Origin: Flavipsychrobacter stenotrophus
GTDB taxonomy: Bacteria; Bacteroidota; Bacteroidia; Chitinophagales; Chitinophagaceae
Length of the DNA: 7,748 bases
NCBI GenBank assembly: GCA_947372365.1
Contig: CANBTK010000069.1
Coordinates: 1-7,748, forward strand
Direction: 5' to 3'
The stretch's first letter is position 1. Each line of letters opens with the position of its first letter. The translations under genes and the position numbers were made by a program. This document shows positions 1 through 6,675 of the stretch, in pieces. The notes under the pieces were generated by a model. That model made no database searches. It worked only from the letters and a program-made list of their open reading frames with translations, and was not told the DNA's origin.

Positions 1-276
1 TTTGTCAGGGTTTTTAACTACAATATTTCCTTCTTGATAGTCGAACCACGCATAGTTACCGTGAATGCCATTTCGGGAATATTTCGTCCAGACCGTTAAC
101 CCCTCGCTGTAAACCCTAAACGTTTCTCCCGTCCGCACAGTTGCTTCGGCATAGTTGTCCATTCGCATATCGGGATCGTCAGCCACCAGTTGCTTCCATT
201 CGTCCAGCGTGATATCTAAGTCTGAGGTTTCATCAAACCAGTCTTGCTTCTTTGTTATATGAAGTTCGTAGCCCAT
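1..276 (-). CDS. Conserved hypothetical protein, N-terminal 92 residues (gene continues off the left edge)
   Basis: The reading frame begins at the ATG whose complement is at 274-276 and stays open for 92 codons to base 1, so the C-terminus is missing. The protein starts MGYELHITKK and goes on through LDITLDEWKQLVADDPDM and a tryptophan/tyrosine-rich stretch (VWTKYS, NYAWFDY) to GNIVVKNPDK. From memory, this matches a family of small soluble hypothetical proteins beginning MGY(D/E)LHIT(R/K) with an 'I(S/T)LDEW...V..DP(E/D)M' segment and a later 'W(F/Y)..G.I..KNPD' segment. I know of no assigned function. There is no signal peptide or membrane segment. It is 177 bp from the end of the next gene on the same strand and could be its own unit. 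A weak TAnnTTTG-like box (7 of 8) lies on the minus strand at 318-325 without a good upstream partner. The coding call is firm; the function is unknown. Confidence 0.8.
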   Translation of the reverse strand, partial: MGYELHITKKQDWFDETSDLDITLDEWKQLVADDPDMRMDNYAEATVRTGETFRVYSEGLTVWTKYSRNGIHGNYAWFDYQEGNIVVKNPDK

Positions 277-453
277 TATTCATGACTGGTATTTTAAAAT
301 TGCGGTTTAATACGAAACGAAAATAGCAGTTTTGACTTGTTATACATTGAGAAAAACCCAGAACATACCGAAGAAAGAAAAGAAGTACCATGAACCCTAA
401 ACCAATTTCATTTTTCAGCACATCTTTAAAGCTACCCTGGTGTAACTTGTGCC
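277..453. other. Intergenic region between two minus-strand genes
   Basis: This is a 177-bp AT-rich gap. It should carry the promoter of the left-edge gene and the 3' end of the flavoprotein transcript. The only promoter-like sequence I see is TATTTTCG (minus strand, 318-325), one mismatch from TAnnTTTG, with no convincing -33 TTTG. I see no strong hairpin followed by a T-run. A GTG-started minus-strand frame covering 233-421 encodes a hydrophobic N-terminus but overlaps the neighbouring gene out of frame, so I do not call it. Confidence 0.5.
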
Positions 454-1086
454 CTAGCCCTGCAAACCAGCTTCCTTAAGTTTAGCTTTCAGCCGCTTTA
501 CTTCATTTTCAAGTATCGCCACCTGATTGCGTTGCGGAGTCATTGCTGCATCTATTTCTTCAAGGGTATAGCGTGGCGTTATATACTGAGGGCAGTTCCA
601 GTCATAGGCTTCAATTTCCAGCACCATCATGCGCTCAGGCTTGAATTTGTAATCACCCAAATCCAGCCGCGCAAATAGCCCCGGGCCATCTTTCAGGTCC
701 ACAATTGTGGCTGTGGCGTAAACCTTAAGCCTTGCCTTTGCCGGGTAATCAACCATTATCAGCGCAACCTTGTTATTGGTGGCCAGGTTGCCTACCGATA
801 TGTATTGCATATTGCCTTTAAAATCAATAAAGGCAATATGCTTGCTATCCAGCACTTTTAAGAAACCTTTAGGCCCGCCCCTATGCTGTATGTAAGGGTA
901 GCCGCTATCGCCGGTGCTGGCCATATAAAAGCTATCCCTTTCTGCAATAAATGCCTCTTCATTCCCGGTAAGCCCATCTGCAAAGGTGGCCTGTTCCATC
1001 CGGGCATACGACGGGCGGCTACCCATTTTTTCCTGCATTTCTTTTACCGCAGGGGAGTAGGCTATTTCTGCAAAGTTCCTGGCCAT
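454..1086 (-). CDS. Pyridoxamine 5'-phosphate oxidase family (FMN-binding split-barrel) protein
   Basis: A 210-residue soluble protein. The core from about residue 40 to 165 has the pattern of PNPOx-like flavin-binding proteins: FYMASTGDSGYPYIQHRGG (53-71) followed by KGFLKVLD (73-80), then FIDFKGNMQYISVGNLATN (86-104), ALIMVDYP (108-115) and KARLKVYATA (117-126). The HRGGP.GFLKVLD and DF.GN.QYIS.GNL blocks typify a subgroup usually annotated only as 'pyridoxamine 5'-phosphate oxidase family protein'. It is not the PdxH enzyme itself, and its substrate is unknown. After DWNCPQYITPRYT (162-174) the last 25 residues (ILENEVKRLKAKLKEAG) look like a short amphipathic or coiled-coil helix, common in this subgroup. 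The ATG at 1084-1086 lies 7 bases after the stop of the DUF1348 gene, so the two are probably cotranscribed and may be translationally coupled. A cytoplasmic redox or detoxification role is an inference. The gene contains an unusual perfect inverted repeat at 807-841. Confidence 0.9.
   Translation of the reverse strand: MARNFAEIAYSPAVKEMQEKMGSRPSYARMEQATFADGLTGNEEAFIAERDSFYMASTGDSGYPYIQHRGGPKGFLKVLDSKHIAFIDFKGNMQYISVGNLATNNKVALIMVDYPAKARLKVYATATIVDLKDGPGLFARLDLGDYKFKPERMMVLEIEAYDWNCPQYITPRYTLEEIDAAMTPQRNQVAILENEVKRLKAKLKEAGLQG
807..841. repeat. Perfect 14-bp inverted repeat inside the flavoprotein gene
   Basis: GCATATTGCCTTTA (807-820) is followed by a 7-base spacer (AAATCAA) and its exact reverse complement TAAAGGCAATATGC (828-841). 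On the coding (minus) strand it spans the codons for residues 83-93 (HIAFIDFKGNM), part of a conserved block of the flavin-binding fold. The mRNA could form a stable stem-loop about 245 bases from the start codon. No T-run follows, so it is not an intrinsic terminator. It may be a coincidence of codon choice or a functional element. Confidence 0.85.
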
Positions 1087-1093
1087 TTCTTAG

Positions 1094-1507
1094 TTATTTA
1101 AATTTTCTGTCGGCCTCGGCTATTGCCAGGTCGTTGATGCTGGCGTAGCGTTTAGCCATGTAGCCATTTTCATCAAACTCCCAGTTCTCATTGCCGTAGG
1201 CGCGGAACCATTGCCCCTGTGCGTCCTGGTACTCATACTCAAACCTCACCGCAATACGGTTATCGGTATGCGCCCAGTATTCCTTTTTAAGGCGGTAGTT
1301 ACTCTCCTTCTGCCATTTTTCGGTAAGGAAGCGCACTATTTCTTCCCTGCCGTTAATAAACACGTTGCGGTTGCGCCATTCGCTATCTATGGTATATGCC
1401 TTCGATACCCTTTCCGGGTCCTTGCTGTTCCAGGCATCTTCAGCCATTTGTATTTTCTGCTTTGCGGTTTCCGCAGTAAAGGGGGGTAGTGGGTGCCTTG
1501 GTTCCAT
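1094..1507 (-). CDS. DUF1348 family / NTF2-like protein
   Basis: A 137-residue soluble protein matching the DUF1348 family of NTF2-like (SnoaL-type alpha+beta cone) proteins nearly end to end. Recognisable blocks are [20 protein letters not shown] (6-25), [20 protein letters not shown] (26-45), the [13 protein letters not shown] segment (53-65), [10 protein letters not shown] (83-92) and [14 protein letters not shown] (104-117), then [15 protein letters not shown] (122-136). NTF2-like folds form a pocket used for binding or catalysis, but no substrate is known for DUF1348. The frame stays open upstream to a GTG-type start at 1630, but family similarity begins at PLPPF, so I chose the ATG at 1505-1507, which gives the usual length. 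A promoter-like pair lies just upstream. It is first in a likely two-gene operon with the flavoprotein gene. DUF1348 proteins are commonly single-domain and scattered across bacteria, so this pairing is only suggestive of shared function. Confidence 0.92.
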   Translation of the reverse strand: MEPRHPLPPFTAETAKQKIQMAEDAWNSKDPERVSKAYTIDSEWRNRNVFINGREEIVRFLTEKWQKESNYRLKKEYWAHTDNRIAVRFEYEYQDAQGQWFRAYGNENWEFDENGYMAKRYASINDLAIAEADRKFK

Positions 1508-1528
1508 TGTGTGGTTCGTTTTACTATG

Positions 1529-1558
1529 CAAAGTTGCAACTAAATTGCGCACCGCAAA
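1529..1558 (-). promoter_or_regulatory. Candidate Bacteroidota-type promoter of the DUF1348-flavoprotein operon
   Basis: On the minus strand, TTTG (complement at 1555-1558) is followed after 18 bases by CAACTTTG (complement at 1529-1536). This is 7 of 8 matches to the -7 consensus TAnnTTTG with a plausible -33 TTTG. It would put the transcript start about 15-20 bases before the ATG at 1507. The match is imperfect and was found by eye, so it is tentative. Confidence 0.35.
1532..1541. repeat. 10-bp perfect palindrome AGTTGCAACT, possible operator
   Basis: AGTTGCAACT is self-complementary and overlaps the candidate -7 box of the operon promoter. The half-sequence TTGCAAC recurs at 1654-1660, immediately before the start of the divergent small gene (ATG at 1670). 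A regulator bound here could block the leftward promoter. Short palindromes occur by chance, so the operator role is an inference. Confidence 0.3.
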
Positions 1559-1669
1559 ATGGATTATTGCCGCATAGTGATGGACAATTTTCGCCTGTTG
1601 TGCAATGCTGCGTAAATTACCCGCCCACACAGCCTTTGAAAATATATTGTAAATTGCAACCTCTCATCC

Positions 1670-1837
1670 ATGCCCATGAAGAAAACACCCGCCACTCAGC
1701 GAAAGAAAAAAGGCTTCCGTTTTTATCTCCTGCTATTCTTGCTGCTTGTTGCCATTTGGGCTGCGGGCTACCTGTTCCTCGACAATTCCGCAGTGGATAT
1801 ACATTGGCACGATACCTACTTTAGGATTCGCTGGTAG
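1670..1837 (+). CDS. Small single-pass membrane protein with a DI.(x)HDTYF motif (55 residues)
   Basis: The frame from ATG 1670-1672 to TAG 1835-1837 encodes 55 residues. A basic N-terminus (MPMKKTPATQRKKKGFR) is followed by one strong hydrophobic helix (about residues 18-37, FYLLLFLLLVAIWAAGYLFL) and a short tail DNSAVDIHWHDTYFRIRW. By the positive-inside rule the N-terminus is cytoplasmic and the tail periplasmic. The tail motif VDIHWHDTYF resembles the 'LDI.LHDTY(F/Y)V' segment of haem-copper oxidase subunit I. From memory, similar 'DI..HDTYFVI' motifs occur in other short hypothetical membrane proteins. Here the motif stops at the C-terminus, without the AHFHY that follows in oxidases. 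A second in-frame ATG at 1676 would remove two residues. The gene is divergent from the DUF1348 operon and convergent with rmuC. The TM pattern, motif and downstream terminator make it likely real despite its size; its function is unknown. Confidence 0.7.
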   Translation: MPMKKTPATQRKKKGFRFYLLLFLLLVAIWAAGYLFLDNSAVDIHWHDTYFRIRW

Positions 1838-1904
1838 GCGGAGGATTATAAAAAGCCTGGGCTGACATAAAAACACTGCCTGGCGCACTCTCCTTGATAA
1901 AAAC

Positions 1905-1938
1905 AAAGCGGCACCTGCAAAAACGCAGGTGCCGCTTT
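1905..1938. terminator. Bidirectional intrinsic terminator between the small membrane gene and rmuC
   Basis: A perfect 14-bp stem, AAAGCGGCACCTGC (1905-1918) against GCAGGTGCCGCTTT (1925-1938), has a 6-base loop AAAAAC. Read leftward (minus strand) the stem runs into TTTGTTTTTATC, a good U-tract, and lies 22 bases past the rmuC stop. Read rightward it ends in CTTTAATATTTGTTT, a weaker tract, 67 bases after the stop of the small gene. The convergent arrangement fits a shared terminator, stronger for rmuC. Confidence 0.88.
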
Positions 1939-1960
1939 AATATTTGTTTACAGGCAAGGT

Positions 1961-3601
1961 TTACCCTTCCTGCTCATCATCATTGTCGGCATTTTCGGCG
2001 GCGGGCTCGCCATCTTCGGCCAGCAGCAGTATGGTTTCTGCTACGCCTATTGTTTCTACGCCTTTCAGCTTGCGCTGTATGGCCCGGGTGCGCTTGCCCA
2101 TAACATCGTCCAGCTGGTTAAGGCCGGTTTGTATGTTAGATTGTGCTTTTTCCAAAAGGCCGCCAAACTGTTCAAACTCTTTCTTTACGCCTGCCAGTAT
2201 CTTCCATACTTCGCCGCTGCGCTGCTGTATAGCCAGTGTTTTAAAGCCCATCTGCAGGCTATTGAGTATGGCTGCAAGCGTGGTAGGCCCGGTAACAATT
2301 ATCTTGTAGTTGCGCTGCAGGTCATCAAGTAGGGCAGCCTTGCGCACTATCTCGCCATAAATGCCCTCAAACGGCAGGAACATGATGCCAAAGTCGGTAG
2401 TATTAGGCGGGTCTATGTATTTGTCGTGTATATCCTTCGCCATTTTCTTCACGGCTATTTCCAGCATTTTCTGCGCCACCTCTACCTTGAAGGGGTCGCC
2501 CAGTTCATACGCGTTCTGTAGCTCCTCGTAAACGTCTTTCGGGAATTTGGCATCAATAGGCAGCCAAACCACGCTCTTAGTCTCATCGCGGCCCGGCAGC
2601 TTTATGGCAAACTCTACGTGGTCGTCGCTGCCCGCCTTTGTTTTTACGTTCGATGAATATTGTTCTGGTGCCAGTATCTGCTCCAGCAGCATTTCCAGCT
2701 GCACCTCGCCTATGCCGCCCCTCATTTTTACATTGCTCAGTACACGCTTCAGCCCGCCTACATCCTGCGCCAGCGTCTGCATTTCACCAAGGCCCTTCTG
2801 CACATTTTCCAGTTGGCGGCCTACTATTTCAAACGACTGCCCCAGCCTTTCATTCAATGTCTTTTGCAGCTTCTCATCTACGGTTTCGCGTATCTGTTCC
2901 AGTTTCTTTTCAGTGCCATCTACCAATTTATTCTGCCTTTCCTCCATCTGGCCAAATTTGTCGCGCTGTAGGTTATTGAAGGCATCCATATTCTTATCGA
3001 ATGTAGCCTGGAAGCCCTTGAACGAATTGTCTATGGCTTCGCGCATCAGGTTGTTGTCGGCTTTGGCACGGTCGGTAAGCGCAGCCATCTTTTCCTCCAC
3101 TTTGCTGGTTATTTTATCCAGCTGGCTGGCAGTCTTATCCGTCAGCTCCTTTTGTTCCTGCTTCAGGCCATCAAACTTAGAGCGGAGCTCCAGCGTAAAG
3201 TCTTTCAGCCCGGTTACCATGGCTTCCCTGCTCTTGTCGTTGTTATCGTCCATTTTGCGGGTAAGCTCGCTTACCTTGGCATCAAGGGTCTTATTAATCA
3301 CCTCCAGCGCCTTCTGGTTTTGCAGGCTTATAGAGTTCAGCGTCTGCGAAAACTCAGCTTTAAAGCTCACAAGGGTTTTGTTGAGCTCCTCGCGGTTGTC
3401 GCGGGCCGTTTGTGTGCTTTCTTCGCGGTTCGATTTAAAATCGTTTTTCAGGCTTTCTTCCAGCCTCAGCAGCACATCCGATAGTTTTTCTACTTTATCA
3501 GCCAAGGCGCCACCGCCACCCTTGCCCTTAAGGGCGAACTGCAGGATAATGATAATAAGCAAAAGTGCAAGCACTATTACATATGATACTACTTCATTCA
3601 T
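1961..3601 (-). CDS. rmuC: DNA recombination protein RmuC
   Basis: A 546-residue protein with the RmuC layout. An N-terminal membrane anchor (about residues 5-24, VSYVIVLALLLIIIILQFAL) is followed by a glycine-rich hinge (GKGGGG), a long predicted coiled coil (about 35-285, dense in K/E/L/N heptads), then the conserved C-terminal domain (about 290-515). Signature stretches are RGGIGEVQLEMLLEQIL (294-310), VWLPIDAKFPKDVYEEL (345-361), IMFLPFEGIYGEIVRKA (406-422), KIIVTGPTTLAAILNSLQMG (433-452) and GEVWKILAGVKKEFEQFG (463-480). The GEVQLE and (I)DAKFP blocks correspond to the restriction-endonuclease-like core seen in RmuC alignments. Family knowledge: RmuC limits recombination at inverted repeats and is thought to be a nuclease or nuclease-associated protein; its biochemistry is poorly defined. 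The frame extends upstream to 3721, but the ATG at 3599-3601 puts the membrane anchor at the N-terminus and drops 40 residues with no family character. The length is somewhat above the E. coli protein (475), mostly in the coiled coil. The C-terminus ends in a strongly acidic tail (EDGEPAAENADNDDEQEG). Confidence 0.95.
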   Translation of the reverse strand: MNEVVSYVIVLALLLIIIILQFALKGKGGGGALADKVEKLSDVLLRLEESLKNDFKSNREESTQTARDNREELNKTLVSFKAEFSQTLNSISLQNQKALEVINKTLDAKVSELTRKMDDNNDKSREAMVTGLKDFTLELRSKFDGLKQEQKELTDKTASQLDKITSKVEEKMAALTDRAKADNNLMREAIDNSFKGFQATFDKNMDAFNNLQRDKFGQMEERQNKLVDGTEKKLEQIRETVDEKLQKTLNERLGQSFEIVGRQLENVQKGLGEMQTLAQDVGGLKRVLSNVKMRGGIGEVQLEMLLEQILAPEQYSSNVKTKAGSDDHVEFAIKLPGRDETKSVVWLPIDAKFPKDVYEELQNAYELGDPFKVEVAQKMLEIAVKKMAKDIHDKYIDPPNTTDFGIMFLPFEGIYGEIVRKAALLDDLQRNYKIIVTGPTTLAAILNSLQMGFKTLAIQQRSGEVWKILAGVKKEFEQFGGLLEKAQSNIQTGLNQLDDVMGKRTRAIQRKLKGVETIGVAETILLLAEDGEPAAENADNDDEQEG

Positions 3602-3871
3602 AAAAGAAGGTTTTTGAAAAGCAAGGTAATGTACAATTTTTTGTTGTTTGGAACAGCAAATAGCGGGGTGAAATTTTACAGGCAGCCCCATCGGTGGCCT
3701 GTACCCAACTATTCCCACCAAAAAGTTGTCTTATTAAAAGGGTACAATTTTTATTTATTTGTCAGATACTTTTAGTAATTTTAGTATATTAAAATATCAC
3801 TATTGGATTTAAGGCAGCTATTGGCACCTCAAATTAAAGTTGTTCCCGGGTTCATTTTAAATAATAGTACT
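3602..3871. other. Divergent intergenic/promoter region between rmuC and the T9SS cargo gene
   Basis: These 270 bp must hold the promoters of both divergent genes. The right half (about 3721-3800) is very AT-rich. It contains TTTATTTG (3754-3761), TACTTTTA (3767-3774) and TAATTTTA (3776-3783), each one mismatch from TAnnTTTG, but none has a well-spaced -33 TTTG. A tandem near-repeat TTTTAGTA/TTTTAGTA (3770-3777, 3779-3786) and a small inverted repeat ATTTTA-GTATAT-TAAAAT (3778-3795) lie in the same stretch. I see no unambiguous promoter for rmuC on the other strand and no coding sequence. Confidence 0.45.
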
Positions 3872-6535
3872 ATGGCAACGAAATTATTTACTTTTTTATC
3901 GGCTTTATTGCTGGGCGCCAGCGCCCCTTCGGCCTTTTGCCAGCAGAACATCCATCCCGCTAAAGGGCTCTCCCCCGTTGAAAAAAACTATACCAAGTTT
4001 TATGAGCCCACGGCAGTTAAGAACGAAGAAGTTATTGCCGGCAACAAGGGCTACGAAAACGACCCCGAACTTGGGGTTTTGTATGAAGATGCCCCCTGTA
4101 CCAATTGTTATGAGCTGATAGGCAAGCGCACCCTTACATCTAAAACATATGCCAAGGCTGGCACTAAGGGCAGGGATGTGCTGATACAAAATGCTACGTC
4201 GCCACTACATTACAAAGATGCCAATGGCAAGCTGCGCACGCTGCACACCATATTGCACAAAAGCTGCACAAGGGGAGTATATGCAGCCAATGAGCAGGAA
4301 CTGCCTATTATTATTGATGCCACCAAACAATCGTTTTCAATAGGCACTGGAAGCAGGAAGGTGGAAATGAACCGCAACCTGGAGTTGGTGTATATTGCGC
4401 CCGATGGCACAGAACAAAGCCTGGGCATCGCTAACTGGGGCAAACATACCGCAGGCGTTGACGGGGCATATGTGCCTGATGCATGGCCGGGGGTTGATAT
4501 TGAAATGTACGTGATACGCGGCGGCGTAAAAACCAATTATATCATTAATAAGCCAATGCCCGCATACGCAGCCGGCAAGCTGGTAGTGCGCGACCACATG
4601 CTGATGGCGGCCGGCCTTTCGCTGAATGCTTACGGGCATAAAGAGTATGGCGGCAATATAGAGGTAGATGATGCACAGGGCGTAAAGGTTTACGGCTTAT
4701 CGCGCCCCATAGCCTACGAAAAAGAGCATATGGAAACAACTACCCAGCAGCTCAGCTACACGCTGCAGGGCAGCAATACGCTCGATATTGGCATACCCGG
4801 CAGCCTTCTCAGCAAGGGTGCAACAGCCTACCCCTTAATTATTGACCCGCTTATACTGGATAGTACTGTCGTTGCGGTGCCCGGTTCATCGTACACCAAT
4901 ACCCTGCCCTATTCCAATGGCTGCACCATTGTCAATAACCTGGTTGTGCCAGCGGGTATTGAGGTAAATGACATCATGTTCACCTTCACCTATATGTCAA
5001 CCGGCGGGGCTACTATGGCCAATGGCGCCTATGAGTTTTATGTGGGCAGTTGCAAAAGCCCCAGCCCTTACATCTATTACTGGTACTGCAATGTCTTTAG
5101 CTCAGGCTCCTGCACAGGCGTTGACCAGACTTTTTACCCCGATGTGCAGTCGTGCATACCCGCGCCTACCTGTTCTACTTATGTACTGCCGGTAACCATG
5201 TACTTCTACCAGACATACTCCGCAGCAGCCCCCTGCACCAATAGCTACATTACAGCTACTACGCCTCTTACTGTTATTATCTCCGGCCATACTGTGGAAA
5301 TGCAAACCACCGCGCTAACAGGCCCGGCCACTATTTGCGAGGGCGATAAAACTACAGCAGCGGCAAGCGGCCACTATGGCGTAAGTTCTTATACTTACAG
5401 GTGGATGCCTGGTGGCACCAGCGGGCAGGCAGTAACACTATCGCCAACTGCAACCACCGTATATACCTGCACCATTACCGATATGTGCGGCAATACCGAC
5501 TCGCTCACTGCTACAGTGAACGTACTTACTAACGACAACAAGGGCTTTACCATAGCGCCTGCGCCAGCCTGCATCAATAGCCCCATAACCATTTCGGGCC
5601 TGGGTACTGGTGCACCGGCCTGCTATAACTGGCTGGCACCCGGCAGCAGCCAACCAGCAGTAACCAACCAGCAAACATGGGTGACTCAATACAGCACCCC
5701 GGGCAAGTATGATATCACGCTCAATTACCAGAATTCGTTCTGCCTGTATCCAAGTACTATGCAGGTGGAAGTGCTGCCGCTACCTGTTGTTATTACCCCT
5801 GCGGAAATGACCGTATGCGAAGGGAGCGTGCTGAACATTACCGCCACATCGCCCACTGCCATACAATACCAATGGACCAAAACCGGCACCATATTTATAA
5901 CAGTAGATAACCCTATCCACATTGCACCGGTAAAATTTGCTGATGCCGGAACCTACGAATTCCTGGGCACCGATAAATATGGCTGTGTTTCCCTTCCTGC
6001 TATCACCAAGGTATCTGTGGTTAGCCTGAATTTAGGGGCTATCACTGCCAGCCAAACCATACACTATGGCAGCAGTGTGCAATTAGATATTGCCGGCGGC
6101 ACCCATTTTGTTTGGTCGCCAGATAATGGCACCCTCAGCAATCCTTTCATCAATAACCCTGTAGCTACCCCGGTTGACTCAGTTACCACCTACACTGTGC
6201 TGGCAATGGACGATAACGGCTGCCGCGATTCCGCTTCTGTAACTATAAAACTGGATTACAGCAACGATTTTATACCTACTGCCTTTACGCCTAATGGCGA
6301 TGGGCTGAATGATATCTTTAAGCTGGGCAATGCCCGGTTCGACCGCCTGGCCAACTTCGAAATATACGACCGCTGGGGGCAGGTTATTTTTAGGTCAACC
6401 AATAAAAATGTTGGCTGGGATGGCACCTACAAGGGCGAACCAATGGACATGGGCGTTTACCACTACATAATAATGCTTTCAAGGCCTGACAATAGTTACG
6501 AGCAGATAAAAGGCGATGTAACGCTTATCAGGTAA
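3872..6535 (+). CDS. Secreted multidomain protein with T9SS type B (CHU_C) sorting domain
   Basis: An 887-residue exported protein. Residues 1-23 are a Sec signal peptide (MATKLFTFLSALLLGASAPS then AFC), probably cut before QQ; the residues before C23 do not form a lipobox. Residues about 24-330 are an N-terminal region of unknown fold with a CxxC (APCTNC, 75-79) and a conserved-looking core, DAWPGVDIEMYVIRGG (203-218), similar in style to the N-terminal domains of other Bacteroidota surface proteins ('(Y/W)PGID(L/I)...'). Residues about 331-475 are a cysteine- and aromatic-rich probable beta-sandwich (seven Cys between 351 and 455). Four Ig/PKD-like repeats follow (about 476-552, 553-636, 637-716 and 718-793), marked by ATICEGD, MTVCEGS, ADAGTYEF and TYTV..MDDNGC. 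The C-terminal domain, FIPTAFTPNGDGLNDIFKLG (800-819), FEIYDRWGQVIF, GWDGTYKGEPMD.GVY.Y and GDVTLIR at the very end, is the gliding-motility-associated / type B sorting signal directing T9SS export and, in known cases, surface attachment. The frame extends upstream to a TTG at 3803, but the ATG at 3872 puts the signal peptide first. No PorP/SprF-like gene adjoins it. The function is unknown, plausibly adhesion or surface structure. Confidence 0.93.
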   Translation: MATKLFTFLSALLLGASAPSAFCQQNIHPAKGLSPVEKNYTKFYEPTAVKNEEVIAGNKGYENDPELGVLYEDAPCTNCYELIGKRTLTSKTYAKAGTKGRDVLIQNATSPLHYKDANGKLRTLHTILHKSCTRGVYAANEQELPIIIDATKQSFSIGTGSRKVEMNRNLELVYIAPDGTEQSLGIANWGKHTAGVDGAYVPDAWPGVDIEMYVIRGGVKTNYIINKPMPAYAAGKLVVRDHMLMAAGLSLNAYGHKEYGGNIEVDDAQGVKVYGLSRPIAYEKEHMETTTQQLSYTLQGSNTLDIGIPGSLLSKGATAYPLIIDPLILDSTVVAVPGSSYTNTLPYSNGCTIVNNLVVPAGIEVNDIMFTFTYMSTGGATMANGAYEFYVGSCKSPSPYIYYWYCNVFSSGSCTGVDQTFYPDVQSCIPAPTCSTYVLPVTMYFYQTYSAAAPCTNSYITATTPLTVIISGHTVEMQTTALTGPATICEGDKTTAAASGHYGVSSYTYRWMPGGTSGQAVTLSPTATTVYTCTITDMCGNTDSLTATVNVLTNDNKGFTIAPAPACINSPITISGLGTGAPACYNWLAPGSSQPAVTNQQTWVTQYSTPGKYDITLNYQNSFCLYPSTMQVEVLPLPVVITPAEMTVCEGSVLNITATSPTAIQYQWTKTGTIFITVDNPIHIAPVKFADAGTYEFLGTDKYGCVSLPAITKVSVVSLNLGAITASQTIHYGSSVQLDIAGGTHFVWSPDNGTLSNPFINNPVATPVDSVTTYTVLAMDDNGCRDSASVTIKLDYSNDFIPTAFTPNGDGLNDIFKLGNARFDRLANFEIYDRWGQVIFRSTNKNVGWDGTYKGEPMDMGVYHYIIMLSRPDNSYEQIKGDVTLIR

Positions 6536-6577
6536 GTACACAGTTTACCATTACTAATTAAAATGAATGCTTGTATT

Positions 6578-6618
6578 GAAGCCGCTGTGCGGCAGCTTCT
6601 TGCAGGCATTTGTTTTTT
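6578..6618 (+). terminator. Possible terminator of the T9SS cargo gene
   Basis: GCCGC-TGT-GCGGC (6581-6593) forms a 5-bp stem, extendable by GAA/TTC with a bulge (6578-6599). A T-rich run TTTGTTTTTT (6609-6618) follows, about 43 bases after the stop codon at 6533-6535. The 9-base gap between stem and T-run is longer than in a standard intrinsic terminator, so the call is weak. Confidence 0.35.
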
Positions 6619-6620
6619 GG

Positions 6621-6655
6621 GGCTGCATTGCCTTTTGCGGCTGAAGATGGCAGCC
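6621..6655 (+). repeat. Imperfect hairpin GGCTGCAT / ATGGCAGCC
   Basis: GGCTGCAT (6621-6628) pairs with ATGGCAGCC (6647-6655) with a single bulged C, enclosing about 18 bases. It directly follows the T-run of the preceding hairpin. It could be part of a structured transcript; function unknown. Confidence 0.45.
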
Positions 6656-6675
6656 ACACAACATTAGCGGGGTTT

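Noticed and set aside
233..421. Minus-strand 62-codon frame starting at GTG with a hydrophobic N-terminus
   Set aside because: It overlaps the start of the MGYELHIT gene out of frame, has a non-ATG start, and its C-terminal part is just the out-of-frame reading of that gene.
1508..1630. Upstream extension of the DUF1348 gene by 41 residues
   Set aside because: The extension has no family similarity and would cover the promoter-like elements; the ATG at 1507 gives the standard family length.
2547..3617. A 356-codon plus-strand open frame opposite rmuC
   Set aside because: It is fully antisense to the well-supported rmuC gene, and its translation is a serine/leucine/arginine-rich low-complexity string typical of the complement of a K/E/L-rich coiled coil.
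3602..3721. Upstream extension of rmuC by 40 residues
   Set aside because: The extra residues have no RmuC character and would precede the expected N-terminal membrane anchor.
3803..3871. Upstream TTG start extending the T9SS cargo protein by 23 residues
   Set aside because: It would bury the signal peptide inside the protein; the ATG at 3872 gives a normal N-terminal signal sequence.
3891..3943. Lipoprotein signal in the T9SS cargo protein (Cys23)
   Set aside because: The residues before Cys23 (S-A-F) do not fit a lipobox, which needs a small residue at -1; ordinary signal peptidase I cleavage is more likely.
6563..6667. A 34-codon plus-strand ORF with a hydrophobic stretch in the intergenic region
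   Set aside because: Its sequence is dictated by the overlapping hairpins, it has no recognisable homology, and frames of this length are expected by chance. It would deserve reconsideration if a transcript were found here.
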